Assembly (NCBI RefSeq): GCF_011758645.1
Contig: NZ_JAAMOZ010000005.1
Location: 1-64,000 of the forward strand
Origin: Brooklawnia cerclae
GTDB taxonomy: Bacteria > Actinomycetota > Actinomycetes > Propionibacteriales > Propionibacteriaceae
Length of the DNA stretch: 64,000 nucleotides
Direction: 5' to 3'
Part shown: positions 52,586 to 62,337 of the stretch, in pieces
How the letters are laid out: every line of letters begins with the position of its first letter
Numbering within the stretch: the first letter of the stretch is position 1
Translations under genes and position numbers: made by a program
Notes under the pieces: generated by a model
The model's database searches: none
Told to the model about the DNA's origin: nothing
What the model saw: only the letters and a program-made list of their open reading frames with translations

Positions 52586-53302
52586 ATGGCTTGGCTGCAC
52601 AGCCTTGAGCGAAGGCTCGAGAGCTTCGTCAACACCCTTTTCGCACGTGCCTTCCGGGGCGAGGTCGAACCGATCGAGATCGCCACCCGGCTGCAGAAGG
52701 AACTCGACGCGCAGGCCAAGCTGCTCAGCCGCGACAAGCGTCTGGTGCCCAACAACTTCACCGTGCACCTTTCGCCGCACGACTACGACGAACTGGCTCC
52801 CATGGCCCGCACGATCAACGACGACATCGTCCCCGAGTTGCGTCGCCACGCGGGGGAACGGCACTACGTCTTCAACGGCCCGATCCGCATCGACTACGCC
52901 TGCGACCAGTCGCTGTCGGTCGGCAGGTTCCGCGTGGACAGCGAATCGGTGGCCACGGTTGCCGAGTCCGGCGGGCCGGCGTCCACCACGACGATCAGGC
53001 GGGCACCGCTGGTGCTGGAGGTCAACGGGGTGCGTCACCCGCTGCTGCCGCCCGGGTTCACCGTGGGGCGCGGCAGCGAGGCCGACCTGCGCATCAACGA
53101 CCCCGGCATCTCGCGGCTGCACGCCCGCGTCGTCGTCCGGCCACACAGCGACGGGGATGTGACGGTGACCATCGAGGACCTCGGATCGACCAACGGAGTG
53201 ATCGTCAACGGCCAGCGCGTCACCCGCACCGAACTGGACGACGGCGCGCGTATCGAGATCGGGTCCACCCGCATGCTCGTCCACTCGCCGGTGGGGTCCT
53301 GA
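52586..53302 (+). CDS. fhaA: FHA-domain protein FhaA
   Basis: 238 residues: N-terminal DUF3662 domain (LERRLESFVNTLFARAF...VEPIEIATRLQKELD) and C-terminal FHA domain (FTVGRGSEADLRINDPGISR...HARV...DLGSTNGVIVNG) that reads phosphothreonine. In Mycobacterium the homologue binds the PknB-phosphorylated MviN pseudokinase to control peptidoglycan lipid II export. The linker is shorter than in mycobacteria. First gene of the cluster. Confidence 0.95.
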   Translation: MAWLHSLERRLESFVNTLFARAFRGEVEPIEIATRLQKELDAQAKLLSRDKRLVPNNFTVHLSPHDYDELAPMARTINDDIVPELRRHAGERHYVFNGPIRIDYACDQSLSVGRFRVDSESVATVAESGGPASTTTIRRAPLVLEVNGVRHPLLPPGFTVGRGSEADLRINDPGISRLHARVVVRPHSDGDVTVTIEDLGSTNGVIVNGQRVTRTELDDGARIEIGSTRMLVHSPVGS

Positions 53303-53304
53303 TC

Positions 53305-53787
53305 TTGAGCGCGCTCCTGCTTGCGGCCCTCAAGGTTGCGTTCCTGCTGCTGATGTGGCTATTCATCCTCTTCGTGACCAACGTGATCCGCACCGACGTC
53401 TTCGGTCGCCGGGTGACACCCGACGAGCTGGCCGCCGGGGGCGGCATCGTCCACCAGGCGCCCCCGGCCCCCGTGCCGACCGCACCCCCCGAGCCCGCGC
53501 GCATCGTCATCACCAGCGGACGGGCGCAGGGCACCTGGGCCTCGCTGCCCGCCGTCGGGGAGGAGATCGTGCTCGGACGAGCAGCGGACTGCCAGCTGGA
53601 CGTCGACGACGACTACGCCTCCAGCCGCCACGCGCGCGTCTGGCACGACCGTGAGGGGTTCGTCGTGGAAGACCTGTTGTCGACCAACGGAACCTATGTG
53701 AACGGGCAGCAGATCTCACAGCCGACACGCATCGGCTTCGGCGACGTGGTGCGCGTCGGGCGCTCGCAGCTGCAATTGGAGGCATGA
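53305..53787 (+). CDS. fhaB: FHA-domain protein FhaB/FipA-like
   Basis: 160 residues; TTG 53305 is the only plausible start, two bases after fhaA. One N-terminal membrane helix (LLLAALKVAFLLLMWLFILF), then a C-terminal FHA domain (VLGRAADCQLDVDDDYASSRHARV, LLSTNGTYVNGQQI). Links PknB signalling to the divisome in relatives. Confidence 0.93.
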   Translation: MSALLLAALKVAFLLLMWLFILFVTNVIRTDVFGRRVTPDELAAGGGIVHQAPPAPVPTAPPEPARIVITSGRAQGTWASLPAVGEEIVLGRAADCQLDVDDDYASSRHARVWHDREGFVVEDLLSTNGTYVNGQQISQPTRIGFGDVVRVGRSQLQLEA

Positions 53788-53790
53788 GCC

Positions 53791-55380
53791 GTGGCCTTCT
53801 CACTGAGGATTCGTGCGCATTCTGAGATCGGTCTGGTGCGCACCAACAACCAGGACTCGGCCTACGTCTCACCCAGCCTGATCGTGGTGGCCGACGGCAT
53901 GGGGGGCGCCGCCGCCGGTGACCTCGCCAGCGCGGTGGCCATCCGGGAGCTGGCCCGGGCCGACGAGGTCAACCGGGCGCCCCGGGCCCCCGGGGTTCCC
54001 CCGCCACCCGAGGACCCGCTGCAGCCCACCCTCGATTTCGGCGGCCCCGTCGCCGGTGAGCCACGGCACCTCGCCGGCGAGCAGATGCTCGAGTCCCTCG
54101 GCGGCGCACTGTCGAAGGCGAACGACACGCTGGCCGACCTCGTGGTGTGGGACCACTCACTCGAGGGCATGGGCACGACCGTGTGCGGCGCGATGTTCTC
54201 CGGGACCCAGTACGGCATCTGCCACATCGGCGACTCCCGGGGCTATCTCGTGCGGGACGGCGGGCTCCGCCGCCTGACCCACGACCACTCCTGGGTGCAG
54301 TCGCTGGTCGACGAGGGCAAGATCTCCCCCGAGGACGCGGCCACGCACCCCCACCGGTCGCTGCTGTTGAAGGTGCTCAACGGCCAGCCGACCCACACCC
54401 CCGATTTCCATCTGGTGGACGCGCAACTGGGCGATCGCCTGCTGTTCTGCTCCGACGGGCTGTGCGGGATGGTCGACGACGACGTCATCCACCACCTGCT
54501 CACCAGCAACGACAGCCTCGACCAGGCCCTGACCGATCTCACCGCGGCGGCCCATGCGGGCGGGGGGCTCGACAACATCACGATCATCGTCGCCGACGTG
54601 GTCGAGTACAGCCCCGGCCTCGAGGCGGCATCCCCACGGGTGCTCGGTGCAGCGTCCACGGTCGAGATCCCACAGGTGGACGCGACCCACCCGATCGACC
54701 TGGGCGACGGCTCCGAGGACACCCAACGGCTCCACAGCCACGTCCCGACCGCTCCCGTCCCCCTCGCGCCGGCTCCCGGCACCCCGCCCGAGGGCGTCAT
54801 CGACCCCGATCGGTTCGAGGCCTATCGCTACACGCCCAAGCTGGCCGGCCGCCGCCTGCGATGGATGCCGCTGGTCATCACCTTCGTCCTGCTCGCTGCC
54901 CTGGCCGTGGGTGCCCTGCTCGGGGCGCGCGCCTACGTGACGTCCCAGTACTTCATCGGGCCGAGGGACGACAACGTCGCCGTCTACCGCGGTCTGCCGG
55001 ACGAGTTCATCGGCCGCTCGCTCGCCGAGGTGGTCGAGGACAGCTCCATCCGCATCGACGACCTCCCCCCGTACTACGCCGGCCTGGTGCGCGACTCCCG
55101 ACTGCGGTACGACAACGCCGACGAAGCCCGCGAGCAGCTCGACAAGCTCGATCAGATGGCCCGCAAGTGCATCGCCGAACGAGCCGCCGGGCAGTCGCCG
55201 ACACCCGAGACGCCCTCGACGAGCCCGGCCGACCCGTCCACGCCGACAGACCAGTCGACGCCCGGCGACGCCGACTCCTCGTCCCCCGCGGAGACGGCCG
55301 TGACGGTGACGCCCGGCACTCCGAGCGGCTCGCCCACCTCGTCGACCAGCGACCGGCCCGATCTGGAGGCCTGCGGATGA
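53791..55380 (+). CDS. pstP: PP2C-type Ser/Thr phosphatase PstP
   Basis: 529 residues from GTG 53791. PP2C metal motifs VVADGMGGAAAGD, HIGDSRGYLVRDG and LDNITIIVADV. A transmembrane helix (near 353-375, WMPLVITFVLLAALAVGALL) and a Ser/Thr/Pro-rich exterior tail ending at ACG follow. Removes phosphates placed by PknB. Stop overlaps rodA. Confidence 0.95.
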   Translation: MAFSLRIRAHSEIGLVRTNNQDSAYVSPSLIVVADGMGGAAAGDLASAVAIRELARADEVNRAPRAPGVPPPPEDPLQPTLDFGGPVAGEPRHLAGEQMLESLGGALSKANDTLADLVVWDHSLEGMGTTVCGAMFSGTQYGICHIGDSRGYLVRDGGLRRLTHDHSWVQSLVDEGKISPEDAATHPHRSLLLKVLNGQPTHTPDFHLVDAQLGDRLLFCSDGLCGMVDDDVIHHLLTSNDSLDQALTDLTAAAHAGGGLDNITIIVADVVEYSPGLEAASPRVLGAASTVEIPQVDATHPIDLGDGSEDTQRLHSHVPTAPVPLAPAPGTPPEGVIDPDRFEAYRYTPKLAGRRLRWMPLVITFVLLAALAVGALLGARAYVTSQYFIGPRDDNVAVYRGLPDEFIGRSLAEVVEDSSIRIDDLPPYYAGLVRDSRLRYDNADEAREQLDKLDQMARKCIAERAAGQSPTPETPSTSPADPSTPTDQSTPGDADSSSPAETAVTVTPGTPSGSPTSSTSDRPDLEACG

Positions 55381-56795
55381 CCGCGCAGGCCGTCGCCGAC
55401 CAGCCGGTGGTGGTCTATCACAAGCGCCGCAACACCGAGCTGGTGCTTGTGCTGGCGGCCTCGCTGATGGGCATCGGTGGCTGGCTCATCACCCACATCA
55501 ACCGGGACGACGCGGTTCCGTCCAACTGGTGGCTCATCGCCGGTGTCTGGCTGTTGGTCTGTGTGGGCGCCCACGTCGTCGTCCGCCTGCGCAGCCCCTA
55601 TGCCGACCCCGTGATCCTGCCGTGCGTGCTGGCGCTCAACGGGCTGGGGCTCGCCATGATCCACCGCATCGACCTCGGCAACGAACCAGTCACCAACGGC
55701 GCCACGAACCAGCTGGTCTGGACGGTGCTCGGCGTCGTCCTGTTCGCGCTCGTGCTGGTGTACATGCGCGACTACCGGGTGCTGCAGGGCCTGTCGTACG
55801 TGCTGTTCCTCGCGGGCATGGTGCTGCTCCTGCTGCCCCTGGTGCCGGGGCTCGCCTCACGGAACAACGATCTCAACGGCTCGCAGATCTGGATCGAGGT
55901 GTTCGGCTACTCGTTCCAGCCCGCCGAGATCGCGAAGATCGCCCTCACCCTGGCGTTCGCGTCCTATCTGACCGAGAACCGCGACCTGCTCCAACTGGCC
56001 GGCCGACGGGTGCTCGGCTTCCAGCTTCCGCGCATGCGCGACCTGATCCCCGTGCTGGTGATGTGGGCCGGCGGCATCATCGTGCTCGTCTTCGAGAACG
56101 ACCTCGGCACCTCGCTGCTGTTCTTCGGCCTGTTCATCATGATGTTGTACGTGGCCACCAGCCAGGCGCGCTGGGTGGTCATCGGCGGGGTGCTGTTCAC
56201 CGGCGCGGCCCTGGCCGTGGGCCGGATCGCTCCGCACGTGGCGACACGCGTCAGTTCGTGGCTCGACCCGTTCAGCAACTACGACGTCAACTACCAGATC
56301 ATCACCGCCCAGTACGGCATGGCCTGGGGTGGGCTGTTCGGCAAGGGCTGGGGGCTGGGTCGCCCCGGGCTGACGCCCGTCGCGAGCTCCGACTTCATCT
56401 CGGCCGCCATCGCCGAGGAACTCGGCCTGGCCGGGCTGGTCGCCGTCCTGCTCATCTACATGCTCATGATCGGACGCGGGCTGCGCACCGCGCTCACCTC
56501 GTCCGACGTGTTCGGCAAGCTCCTGGCCGCGGGGTTCAGCTTCGTCTTCGCGCTGCAGGTGTTCGCCATCGTCGGGGGCGTCACGCGGTTGCTGCCGCTC
56601 ACCGGCCTGACGACCCCGTTCATGTCCCAGGGCGGCAGTTCGCTGATCGCCAACTGGGTGATCGTCGCGATCCTGCTCCAGATCAGCCACGAGGCGCGCC
56701 AGCCCGTCCCCGCGGAGGCGCCGCTGGGCTCGATCGCGAATCTGGCGGACGACCGCACCGCACTCATCGACGTGAAACCGGGTGGGCTGTCATGA
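55377..56795 (+). CDS. rodA: SEDS peptidoglycan polymerase RodA/FtsW family
   Basis: 472 residues, ten or more helices, with ENDLGTSLLFFGLF and GLTTPFMSQGGSSLIANW, the conserved SEDS loops. It polymerises lipid II together with the adjacent PbpA. ATGA overlaps on both sides. Confidence 0.95.
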   Translation: MTAQAVADQPVVVYHKRRNTELVLVLAASLMGIGGWLITHINRDDAVPSNWWLIAGVWLLVCVGAHVVVRLRSPYADPVILPCVLALNGLGLAMIHRIDLGNEPVTNGATNQLVWTVLGVVLFALVLVYMRDYRVLQGLSYVLFLAGMVLLLLPLVPGLASRNNDLNGSQIWIEVFGYSFQPAEIAKIALTLAFASYLTENRDLLQLAGRRVLGFQLPRMRDLIPVLVMWAGGIIVLVFENDLGTSLLFFGLFIMMLYVATSQARWVVIGGVLFTGAALAVGRIAPHVATRVSSWLDPFSNYDVNYQIITAQYGMAWGGLFGKGWGLGRPGLTPVASSDFISAAIAEELGLAGLVAVLLIYMLMIGRGLRTALTSSDVFGKLLAAGFSFVFALQVFAIVGGVTRLLPLTGLTTPFMSQGGSSLIANWVIVAILLQISHEARQPVPAEAPLGSIANLADDRTALIDVKPGGLS

Positions 56796-58198
56796 ACCGT
56801 TCGTTGCGCGGCGTGTCACTGGTGGTGGGCCTGATGTTCCTGGCGCTGCTGATCAACGTCACGGCCGCCTATGTCGTCCGCACCGACGACCTGGTCAACG
56901 ACCCGCGCAACACGCGCGTCCGGGACGAGCAGTTCGGCGGCCAACGCGGGCCGATCCTGGCGGCCAACACCCCGATCGCCGAGAACGTGGAGACCGGGAC
57001 GCGACCCTACGAATACGCACGCACCTACCTCAACGGGCCCCTGTACGCGCCGATCACCGGCTACTACTCGTACAACTACGGCCGCTCGGGGCTGGAGGAC
57101 CAGTACAACGCCGAACTCACCGGCCAGGCGGACTCGCAGTTCACCAGCCGCGTCGTCGACATCCTCTCGGGTCGCACCTCCGGCGGCGGCCAGGTGCAGA
57201 CGACGATCCAACCGCGCATGCAGCAGGCCGCATGGGACGCGCTGGCGGGCCGCGAGGGCGCCGTCGTGGCGATCGACTACACGACCGGTGCGGTGCTGGC
57301 CTGGGTCAGCTACCCGAGCTACGATCCGTCCGCGCTCGCCAGCACCGATTTCGGTTCGGCTCAGCAGTCCTGGGACCAGCTGAGCACCGACGCCTCCCGG
57401 CCGATGAACGACCGCGCGACCGGCGAGATCTACCCGCCCGGGTCCACGTTCAAGATGATCGTCGCCGCGGCCGCTCTGGAGGCGGGCTACGCCCCGGAGA
57501 CGCTCATCGACACGCCCGCGTCCCTGCCGCTGCCCGACTCCGACCGGGAGCTTCCCAACGAGGCGGCGTGCGGTAACACCCAGCAGACGATGGACAATGC
57601 GTTCACGCTGTCGTGCAACACCAGCTTCGCCAACATCGGCATGGCCTTGGGGGCCGACGCGGTGCGCGAGCAGGCTGAGAAATTCGGCTTCGGTTCCTCG
57701 TTCGGCGGCGACATCAACTCGGCCGCCAGCACCTTCCCGGACGATCCCAGCCAGGCCGAACTCGCCATGAGCTCGATCGGCCAGTTCGAGGTGGCCGCGA
57801 CGCCGCTGCAGATGGCCGTGGTGGCCGGTGCCATCGCGAACAACGGAGTGGTGATGGAGCCCTACGTCGTCTCGGAGGTGCTGGACACCAACCAGCGCGT
57901 CCTGACGAGCCACGATCCCACCGTGCAGTCCACGGCGATGTCGGAGTCGAATGCCCAGCTGTTGCAGCAGATGATGGTGCACGTCGTCGAGAAGGGCACC
58001 GGCACCCAGGCCCAGATCGAGGGCCAGACGATCGGCGGCAAGACCGGCACCGCCGAGACCCTGCCGGACGCGGCCTCGTACTCGTGGTTCGCCGGGTTCT
58101 CCACAGAGTCGCACGTCGCCGTCGCGGTGTTCCTCGCCGACCCCGGCTCGTCCACGGCAGCCCCCGCGGCCCGGCAGGTGCTGGAGGCCGTATCGTGA
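56792..58198 (+). CDS. pbpA: Class B penicillin-binding protein PbpA
   Basis: 468 residues: N-terminal helix (GVSLVVGLMFLALLINVTAAY), dimerisation domain, then transpeptidase with STFK (nucleophile Ser), SCN and KTGT boxes in order. Cross-links peptidoglycan made by RodA. Ends the tightly overlapped run begun at fhaA; 154 bases separate it from pknB. Confidence 0.96.
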   Translation: MNRSLRGVSLVVGLMFLALLINVTAAYVVRTDDLVNDPRNTRVRDEQFGGQRGPILAANTPIAENVETGTRPYEYARTYLNGPLYAPITGYYSYNYGRSGLEDQYNAELTGQADSQFTSRVVDILSGRTSGGGQVQTTIQPRMQQAAWDALAGREGAVVAIDYTTGAVLAWVSYPSYDPSALASTDFGSAQQSWDQLSTDASRPMNDRATGEIYPPGSTFKMIVAAAALEAGYAPETLIDTPASLPLPDSDRELPNEAACGNTQQTMDNAFTLSCNTSFANIGMALGADAVREQAEKFGFGSSFGGDINSAASTFPDDPSQAELAMSSIGQFEVAATPLQMAVVAGAIANNGVVMEPYVVSEVLDTNQRVLTSHDPTVQSTAMSESNAQLLQQMMVHVVEKGTGTQAQIEGQTIGGKTGTAETLPDAASYSWFAGFSTESHVAVAVFLADPGSSTAAPAARQVLEAVS

Positions 58199-58352
58199 GT
58201 GGACATCCTCGTTCCTCCCCGACGGCGGGGACATTCTCAGCTTTCGCTCAAGTTGACCCAGCACAATGGTCCGGTCGGCCATCCGTTGTGGCGGCACTCC
58301 GGCGTCACGGCCCGAGCCACGGCCCGTGCTGGGGCACGAAAGGATATGGACT

Positions 58353-60407
58353 ATGACGGACGAGCCCGTTGTGCTTGGGGGGCGGTACCAGCTCGAAGAG
58401 GTCATCGGACGCGGCGGCATGGCCGAGGTGTGGCGCGCACGGGACCTGCGCCTCGATCGCGAGGTCGCGATCAAGCGCCTGCGCGTCGACCTCGCCACCG
58501 ATCAGATCTTCCAGGCCCGCTTCCAGCGGGAGGCCCAGGCCGCGGCCGGGCTGAACCACCCCAACATCGTCAGCGTCTACGACACCGGCGAGAAGGTCGA
58601 TCCCGCCTCCGGGACGCTCGTGCCCTACATCGTGATGGAGCTCATCCAGGGGCACACCCTGCGCGACATCCTGCGCCAGGGCGGATCGATCCAGCCGGAG
58701 AAGGCGTTCGAGTACACCATGGGCGTGCTGGACGCGCTCAGCTACTCGCACAAGCACGACATCGTCCACCGTGACATCAAACCGGCCAACGTCATGATCA
58801 CGCCGTCAGGCCAGGTCAAGGTGATGGACTTCGGCATCGCCCGGGCGGTGTCCGACACGTCGGCGACCATGACGCAGACCGCGGCCGTCATCGGGACCGC
58901 GCAGTACCTCTCCCCCGAGCAGGCCCGTGGCGAGCAGGTGGACGCCCGGTCCGACATCTACTCCGCCGGGTGCCTGCTCTACGAGCTGCTGACCGGGCGC
59001 CCTCCGTTCCTCGGCGACTCGCCGGTGAGCGTCGCCTACCAGCACGTCCGCGAGATGCCGGTGCCACCGAGCCAGCTCGACCCCGAGATCACGCCCCAGA
59101 TGGACGCGATCGTGCTGAAGGCCCTCGCGAAGAACCCCGACGACCGTTACCAGTCGGCCAGGCTCATGCGCGACGACTGCTGGCGCCTGCTGAACGGGCA
59201 GCCGGTGGCCGCACGAGTGCCCGCGATCATGGCGATCGACCCCGCGATGACCGCGCCGACGCGTGCGCTTCCTCCCGAGGAGGACGACCAGGACGCCACG
59301 CACCTGTTCAGCGCGACGAGCGAGCAGGGATACGCCCAGGACTACGACCAGGGCTACGAGGACGAGGACTACGACCAGGGCGCGTCCGCCGAGGCGGCCA
59401 CGGGACGCAAGAAGCGCCGGCTGTCGCCGGCGACCATCGTCCTCATCGTCCTGCTCGCCGTGCTGCTGGCGGCACTCGGTCTGTTCGTGTGGCGGATCCT
59501 GGCGCCGAGCGCCGACGACAACCAGGTGCAGGTGCCCAGCGTGATGGGCTTCCAGGAGGACGCCGCGACCGAACAGCTGACGAACGCCAGCCTGCAGCCC
59601 AAGGTCGAGCGGGTCTCGGGCCCGGCCGAGGGCGAGGGCACCGTGGTGGCCCAAGATCCCTCGGGAGGTACCGAGGTGCAGGTGGGCAGCACCGTCACGA
59701 TCACGATCAACGACGGCCCACCGGTGACGAAGATCCCGACCGGCCTGGTCGGGAAGACCTCCGACGAGGCGAAATCCGTTCTGACCGCGGCCGGGTTCAC
59801 CAACGTCACCGTGGTCGACGCACCCGCCGACAAGGATCGGGTGGACGCCGCGAAGGGTGAGGTCGTCCAGGTGTCGCCCGCCGAAGGCACCGAGGTGACC
59901 ACCGACAAGCAGATCATCCTGTACGCGGCGACCGGCCAGGGATCGGTGCCGGACGTCGCCGGGCAGGCCGAGGCGGACGCACGGGCAACCCTGACCAGCG
60001 CGGGCTACACCTCGATCTCGGTCGAGGACGCGCCGCTGGGCCAGGAACCGGTCGACTTCTCCGCGGGCGTGATCGTCAGCACCAGGCCGACGGCCGGCTC
60101 GACTGTGAGCAAGAGCGAGACGATAACCCTCGTCCGGGCGACGGGCCGCTCGCTCGTGCCCAACGTGCGCGGCAAGACGCAGGAGCAGGCCATCGAGGAC
60201 CTCAACGCCGTCGGCTTCACGAACGTCGAGGTCGTCGAGCAGCCCAACGAGGTGGCCAGCAATCTGGGCAAGGTCATCGACCAGCTGCCCACCGACGGGG
60301 AGTCCGCCGGCTATCTGCGCAGCCAGAAGATCACGATCTACGTCGCCGTCTCGGCGACGCCGTCCAGCCACACCTCGTCACCGAGTTCCCCGTCCACGCG
60401 CGGTTGA
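58353..60407 (+). CDS. pknB: PASTA Ser/Thr kinase PknB
   Basis: 684 residues. Kinase domain: GRGGMAEVWRARD, catalytic Lys in VAIKRL, HRDIKPANVM, DFG, with activation-loop Thr in SATMTQTAAVIGTAQY. An acidic Asp/Tyr-rich juxtamembrane stretch (YAQDYDQGYEDEDYDQG) and a single helix (ATIVLIVLLAVLLAALGLF) follow. Four extracellular PASTA repeats bind peptidoglycan fragments. ATG 58353, AAAGG nine bases upstream. It directly follows pbpA because pknA, usually between them, is absent. Confidence 0.95.
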   Translation: MTDEPVVLGGRYQLEEVIGRGGMAEVWRARDLRLDREVAIKRLRVDLATDQIFQARFQREAQAAAGLNHPNIVSVYDTGEKVDPASGTLVPYIVMELIQGHTLRDILRQGGSIQPEKAFEYTMGVLDALSYSHKHDIVHRDIKPANVMITPSGQVKVMDFGIARAVSDTSATMTQTAAVIGTAQYLSPEQARGEQVDARSDIYSAGCLLYELLTGRPPFLGDSPVSVAYQHVREMPVPPSQLDPEITPQMDAIVLKALAKNPDDRYQSARLMRDDCWRLLNGQPVAARVPAIMAIDPAMTAPTRALPPEEDDQDATHLFSATSEQGYAQDYDQGYEDEDYDQGASAEAATGRKKRRLSPATIVLIVLLAVLLAALGLFVWRILAPSADDNQVQVPSVMGFQEDAATEQLTNASLQPKVERVSGPAEGEGTVVAQDPSGGTEVQVGSTVTITINDGPPVTKIPTGLVGKTSDEAKSVLTAAGFTNVTVVDAPADKDRVDAAKGEVVQVSPAEGTEVTTDKQIILYAATGQGSVPDVAGQAEADARATLTSAGYTSISVEDAPLGQEPVDFSAGVIVSTRPTAGSTVSKSETITLVRATGRSLVPNVRGKTQEQAIEDLNAVGFTNVEVVEQPNEVASNLGKVIDQLPTDGESAGYLRSQKITIYVAVSATPSSHTSSPSSPSTRG

Positions 60408-60429
60408 CCCGCGCGGCCCCGGCGACCGC

Positions 60430-61062
60430 TCAGCCGACCGCCATCAGCGGCGACAGCCCGGCCGCCCGGGCGGGGGCACCGGCGTCGCCGCACACGGCCA
60501 GCCAGTTGGCGAGGATCTGGTAGCCGCCCTGGGTGAGCACCGACTCCGGATGGAACTGCACGGCCTCGATCGGCAACTCGCGATGCCGGACGGCCATGAT
60601 GATCCCGTCGCCGGTGTGCGCGCTGGCCTCCAACTCGTCCGGCATCGTCTCGGGGACGATCGCCAGCGAGTGGTACCGGGTGGCCGTGAACGGCTGCGGC
60701 AGGCCGGTGAACACCCCACGCCCGTCGTGGAAGATCTGCGAGGTCTTGCCGTGCCGCAGTTCGGGAGCCGGGGCGACGACACCACCGAATGCCACGCCTA
60801 TCGCCTGGAGCCCCAGGCAGATGCCGAAGATCGGGAGCCGACCGGCCTGGGACCGCACGAGGTCGACGCACACGCCCGCGTCCTCGGGTGTGCCCGGCCC
60901 TGGGGACAGCAGAACGCCGTCGAAGCCGTCGGGCCAACCGGGATCGCCGAACCGCGTGTCGTCGTTGCGCCAGACCTCGACGTCGGCACCGATCTGTGCG
61001 AGGTAGTGCACGACGTTGTAGACGAACGAGTCGTAGTTGTCGACGACGAGGATGGCGGTCAT
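60430..61062 (-). CDS. Anthranilate/para-aminobenzoate synthase glutaminase subunit
   Basis: 210 residues, class I glutamine amidotransferase: nucleophile Cys in IFGICLGLQAIG, His and Glu in VQFHPESVLT; start ILVVDNYDSFVYNVVHYL. Supplies ammonia for anthranilate (TrpG) or aminodeoxychorismate (PabA). Convergent with pknB, as in many Actinobacteria. Confidence 0.92.
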   Translation of the reverse strand: MTAILVVDNYDSFVYNVVHYLAQIGADVEVWRNDDTRFGDPGWPDGFDGVLLSPGPGTPEDAGVCVDLVRSQAGRLPIFGICLGLQAIGVAFGGVVAPAPELRHGKTSQIFHDGRGVFTGLPQPFTATRYHSLAIVPETMPDELEASAHTGDGIIMAVRHRELPIEAVQFHPESVLTQGGYQILANWLAVCGDAGAPARAAGLSPLMAVG

Positions 61063-61127
61063 GTTCCCATTGTCCCCCGCCTCGGCGCGAGGAGGACAAC
61101 CCGACAGCCCGTGGGCCTCGCAGAGGC

Positions 61128-61907
61128 TCAGCGAGCAGCGGTGGCCTGCTGGGGCAACGCCCCGGCGTAGGCGGGCATCGTCACCTCGCTCAGGCGGGTC
61201 TGGGCGTAACCGAGACTGTACGCCTGTGCGTACTGCTTGTAGACCTGCACGCCGTCGTCGGAGTCGAGGCCGGCCTCGATGCGTTCCTGGTCACCGATCG
61301 CCGTGATCACGTACGGCGGGGCGTACGGCACGCCTTCGAGGACGACCGTGTTGCCCACGCACTTGACGGCCGTGGTCGAGATCGCGCGAACACCCTGGAT
61401 CGTCAGGGCCTCGGCACCTGCGGCCCACATCGCGTTCACGACCTGCTGGATGTCCTGCTCGTGCACGACCAGCAGGTCGGCGTCGACACCCGGCGGCTCG
61501 AAGCTGGTCGGAGCATCGGTGAGCGTCACCTGCACGGCCGGCCCCTTCACCGCCGCGAGCCCGGCCACCTGTGCGGTCTGGGGATCGAGCGAGTCGGCCG
61601 CCGACGGGGATGCGCCCTCCCGCTCGGCCAACTCGGAGTTCTGCTCCCGCAGGTCGGCCGCGCGAGTGATCAGTTCCTGGTTGCGTTGCTCCTGCTCGGC
61701 GGCGATCTGGGACAGGTCGCTGGTGCGGTCGGGACGCAGGTCGCTGCCTTGGGCCGTGATGGCAGTCGAGCCGATCAGCACTCCGGCGAGCAGACCGACG
61801 ACGAGCGTGCTCACGCTGCTCGCGCGGGGGTGCGCGGGGACCTGCGCGGCCCCGGGCCGCGATGCCTCGCCCGGCTCCTCCTGGTCGGAGCTGTGGGGTG
61901 CCGCCAT
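61128..61907 (-). CDS. DUF881 family protein
   Basis: 259 residues from ATG 61907. One N-terminal membrane helix (VSTLVVGLLAGVLIGSTAI), a coiled-coil (SQIAAEQEQRNQELITRAADL) and a DUF881 domain (VKGPAVQVTLTDAP, LLVVHEQDIQQVVNAMWAAG). Found at this position beside crgA in many Actinobacteria; related to cell-division membrane proteins, function unproven. Confidence 0.9.
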   Translation of the reverse strand: MAAPHSSDQEEPGEASRPGAAQVPAHPRASSVSTLVVGLLAGVLIGSTAITAQGSDLRPDRTSDLSQIAAEQEQRNQELITRAADLREQNSELAEREGASPSAADSLDPQTAQVAGLAAVKGPAVQVTLTDAPTSFEPPGVDADLLVVHEQDIQQVVNAMWAAGAEALTIQGVRAISTTAVKCVGNTVVLEGVPYAPPYVITAIGDQERIEAGLDSDDGVQVYKQYAQAYSLGYAQTRLSEVTMPAYAGALPQQATAAR

Positions 61908-62042
61908 GGCGACCAGAGTACCCGCCGCCCCCTCCGCATTGGGATACCGGGCATGCCGCGGGTCATACTGGGAGGGTGGCCATGTCCGGTCACCCACGAA
62001 CCACACCGCGTGCCGCGGCACGCCAGGCGAGGAGCAGACGCA

Positions 62043-62330
62043 GTGCCGGAATCGAAGGTCCGCAAGGAGGCCGCGGAGAAGAAGGTCGACAAGCGTAAGC
62101 GGGAGCGCGGCGAGAAACGTACGAAGTCGCGCGCACGCATGGCGATGAGCACCCGCGACTGGGTTCCGTGGGTGTTCGTCCCCCTCGGCCTGATCGGCGT
62201 GCTGTGGCTGATCGTCTTCTACATCGCGGGCAACCGCGTGCCCGTCATGCAGGACCTCAGCAACTGGAACTACCTGATCGGCCTGGGCCTCATCGCCGCG
62301 TCGTTCGCGTTCGCCACGCTCTGGAAGTAG
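62043..62330 (+). CDS. crgA: Cell division protein CrgA
   Basis: 95 residues from GTG 62043 with GAGGAG upstream. A strongly basic cytosolic start (KKVDKRKRERGEKRTKSRAR), then two helices (WVFVPLGLIGVLWLIVFYIA and YLIGLGLIAASFAFATLW). CrgA helps recruit FtsI and other divisome proteins. Divergent from DUF881. Confidence 0.93.
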   Translation: MPESKVRKEAAEKKVDKRKRERGEKRTKSRARMAMSTRDWVPWVFVPLGLIGVLWLIVFYIAGNRVPVMQDLSNWNYLIGLGLIAASFAFATLWK

Positions 62331-62337
62331 CGCCCGG

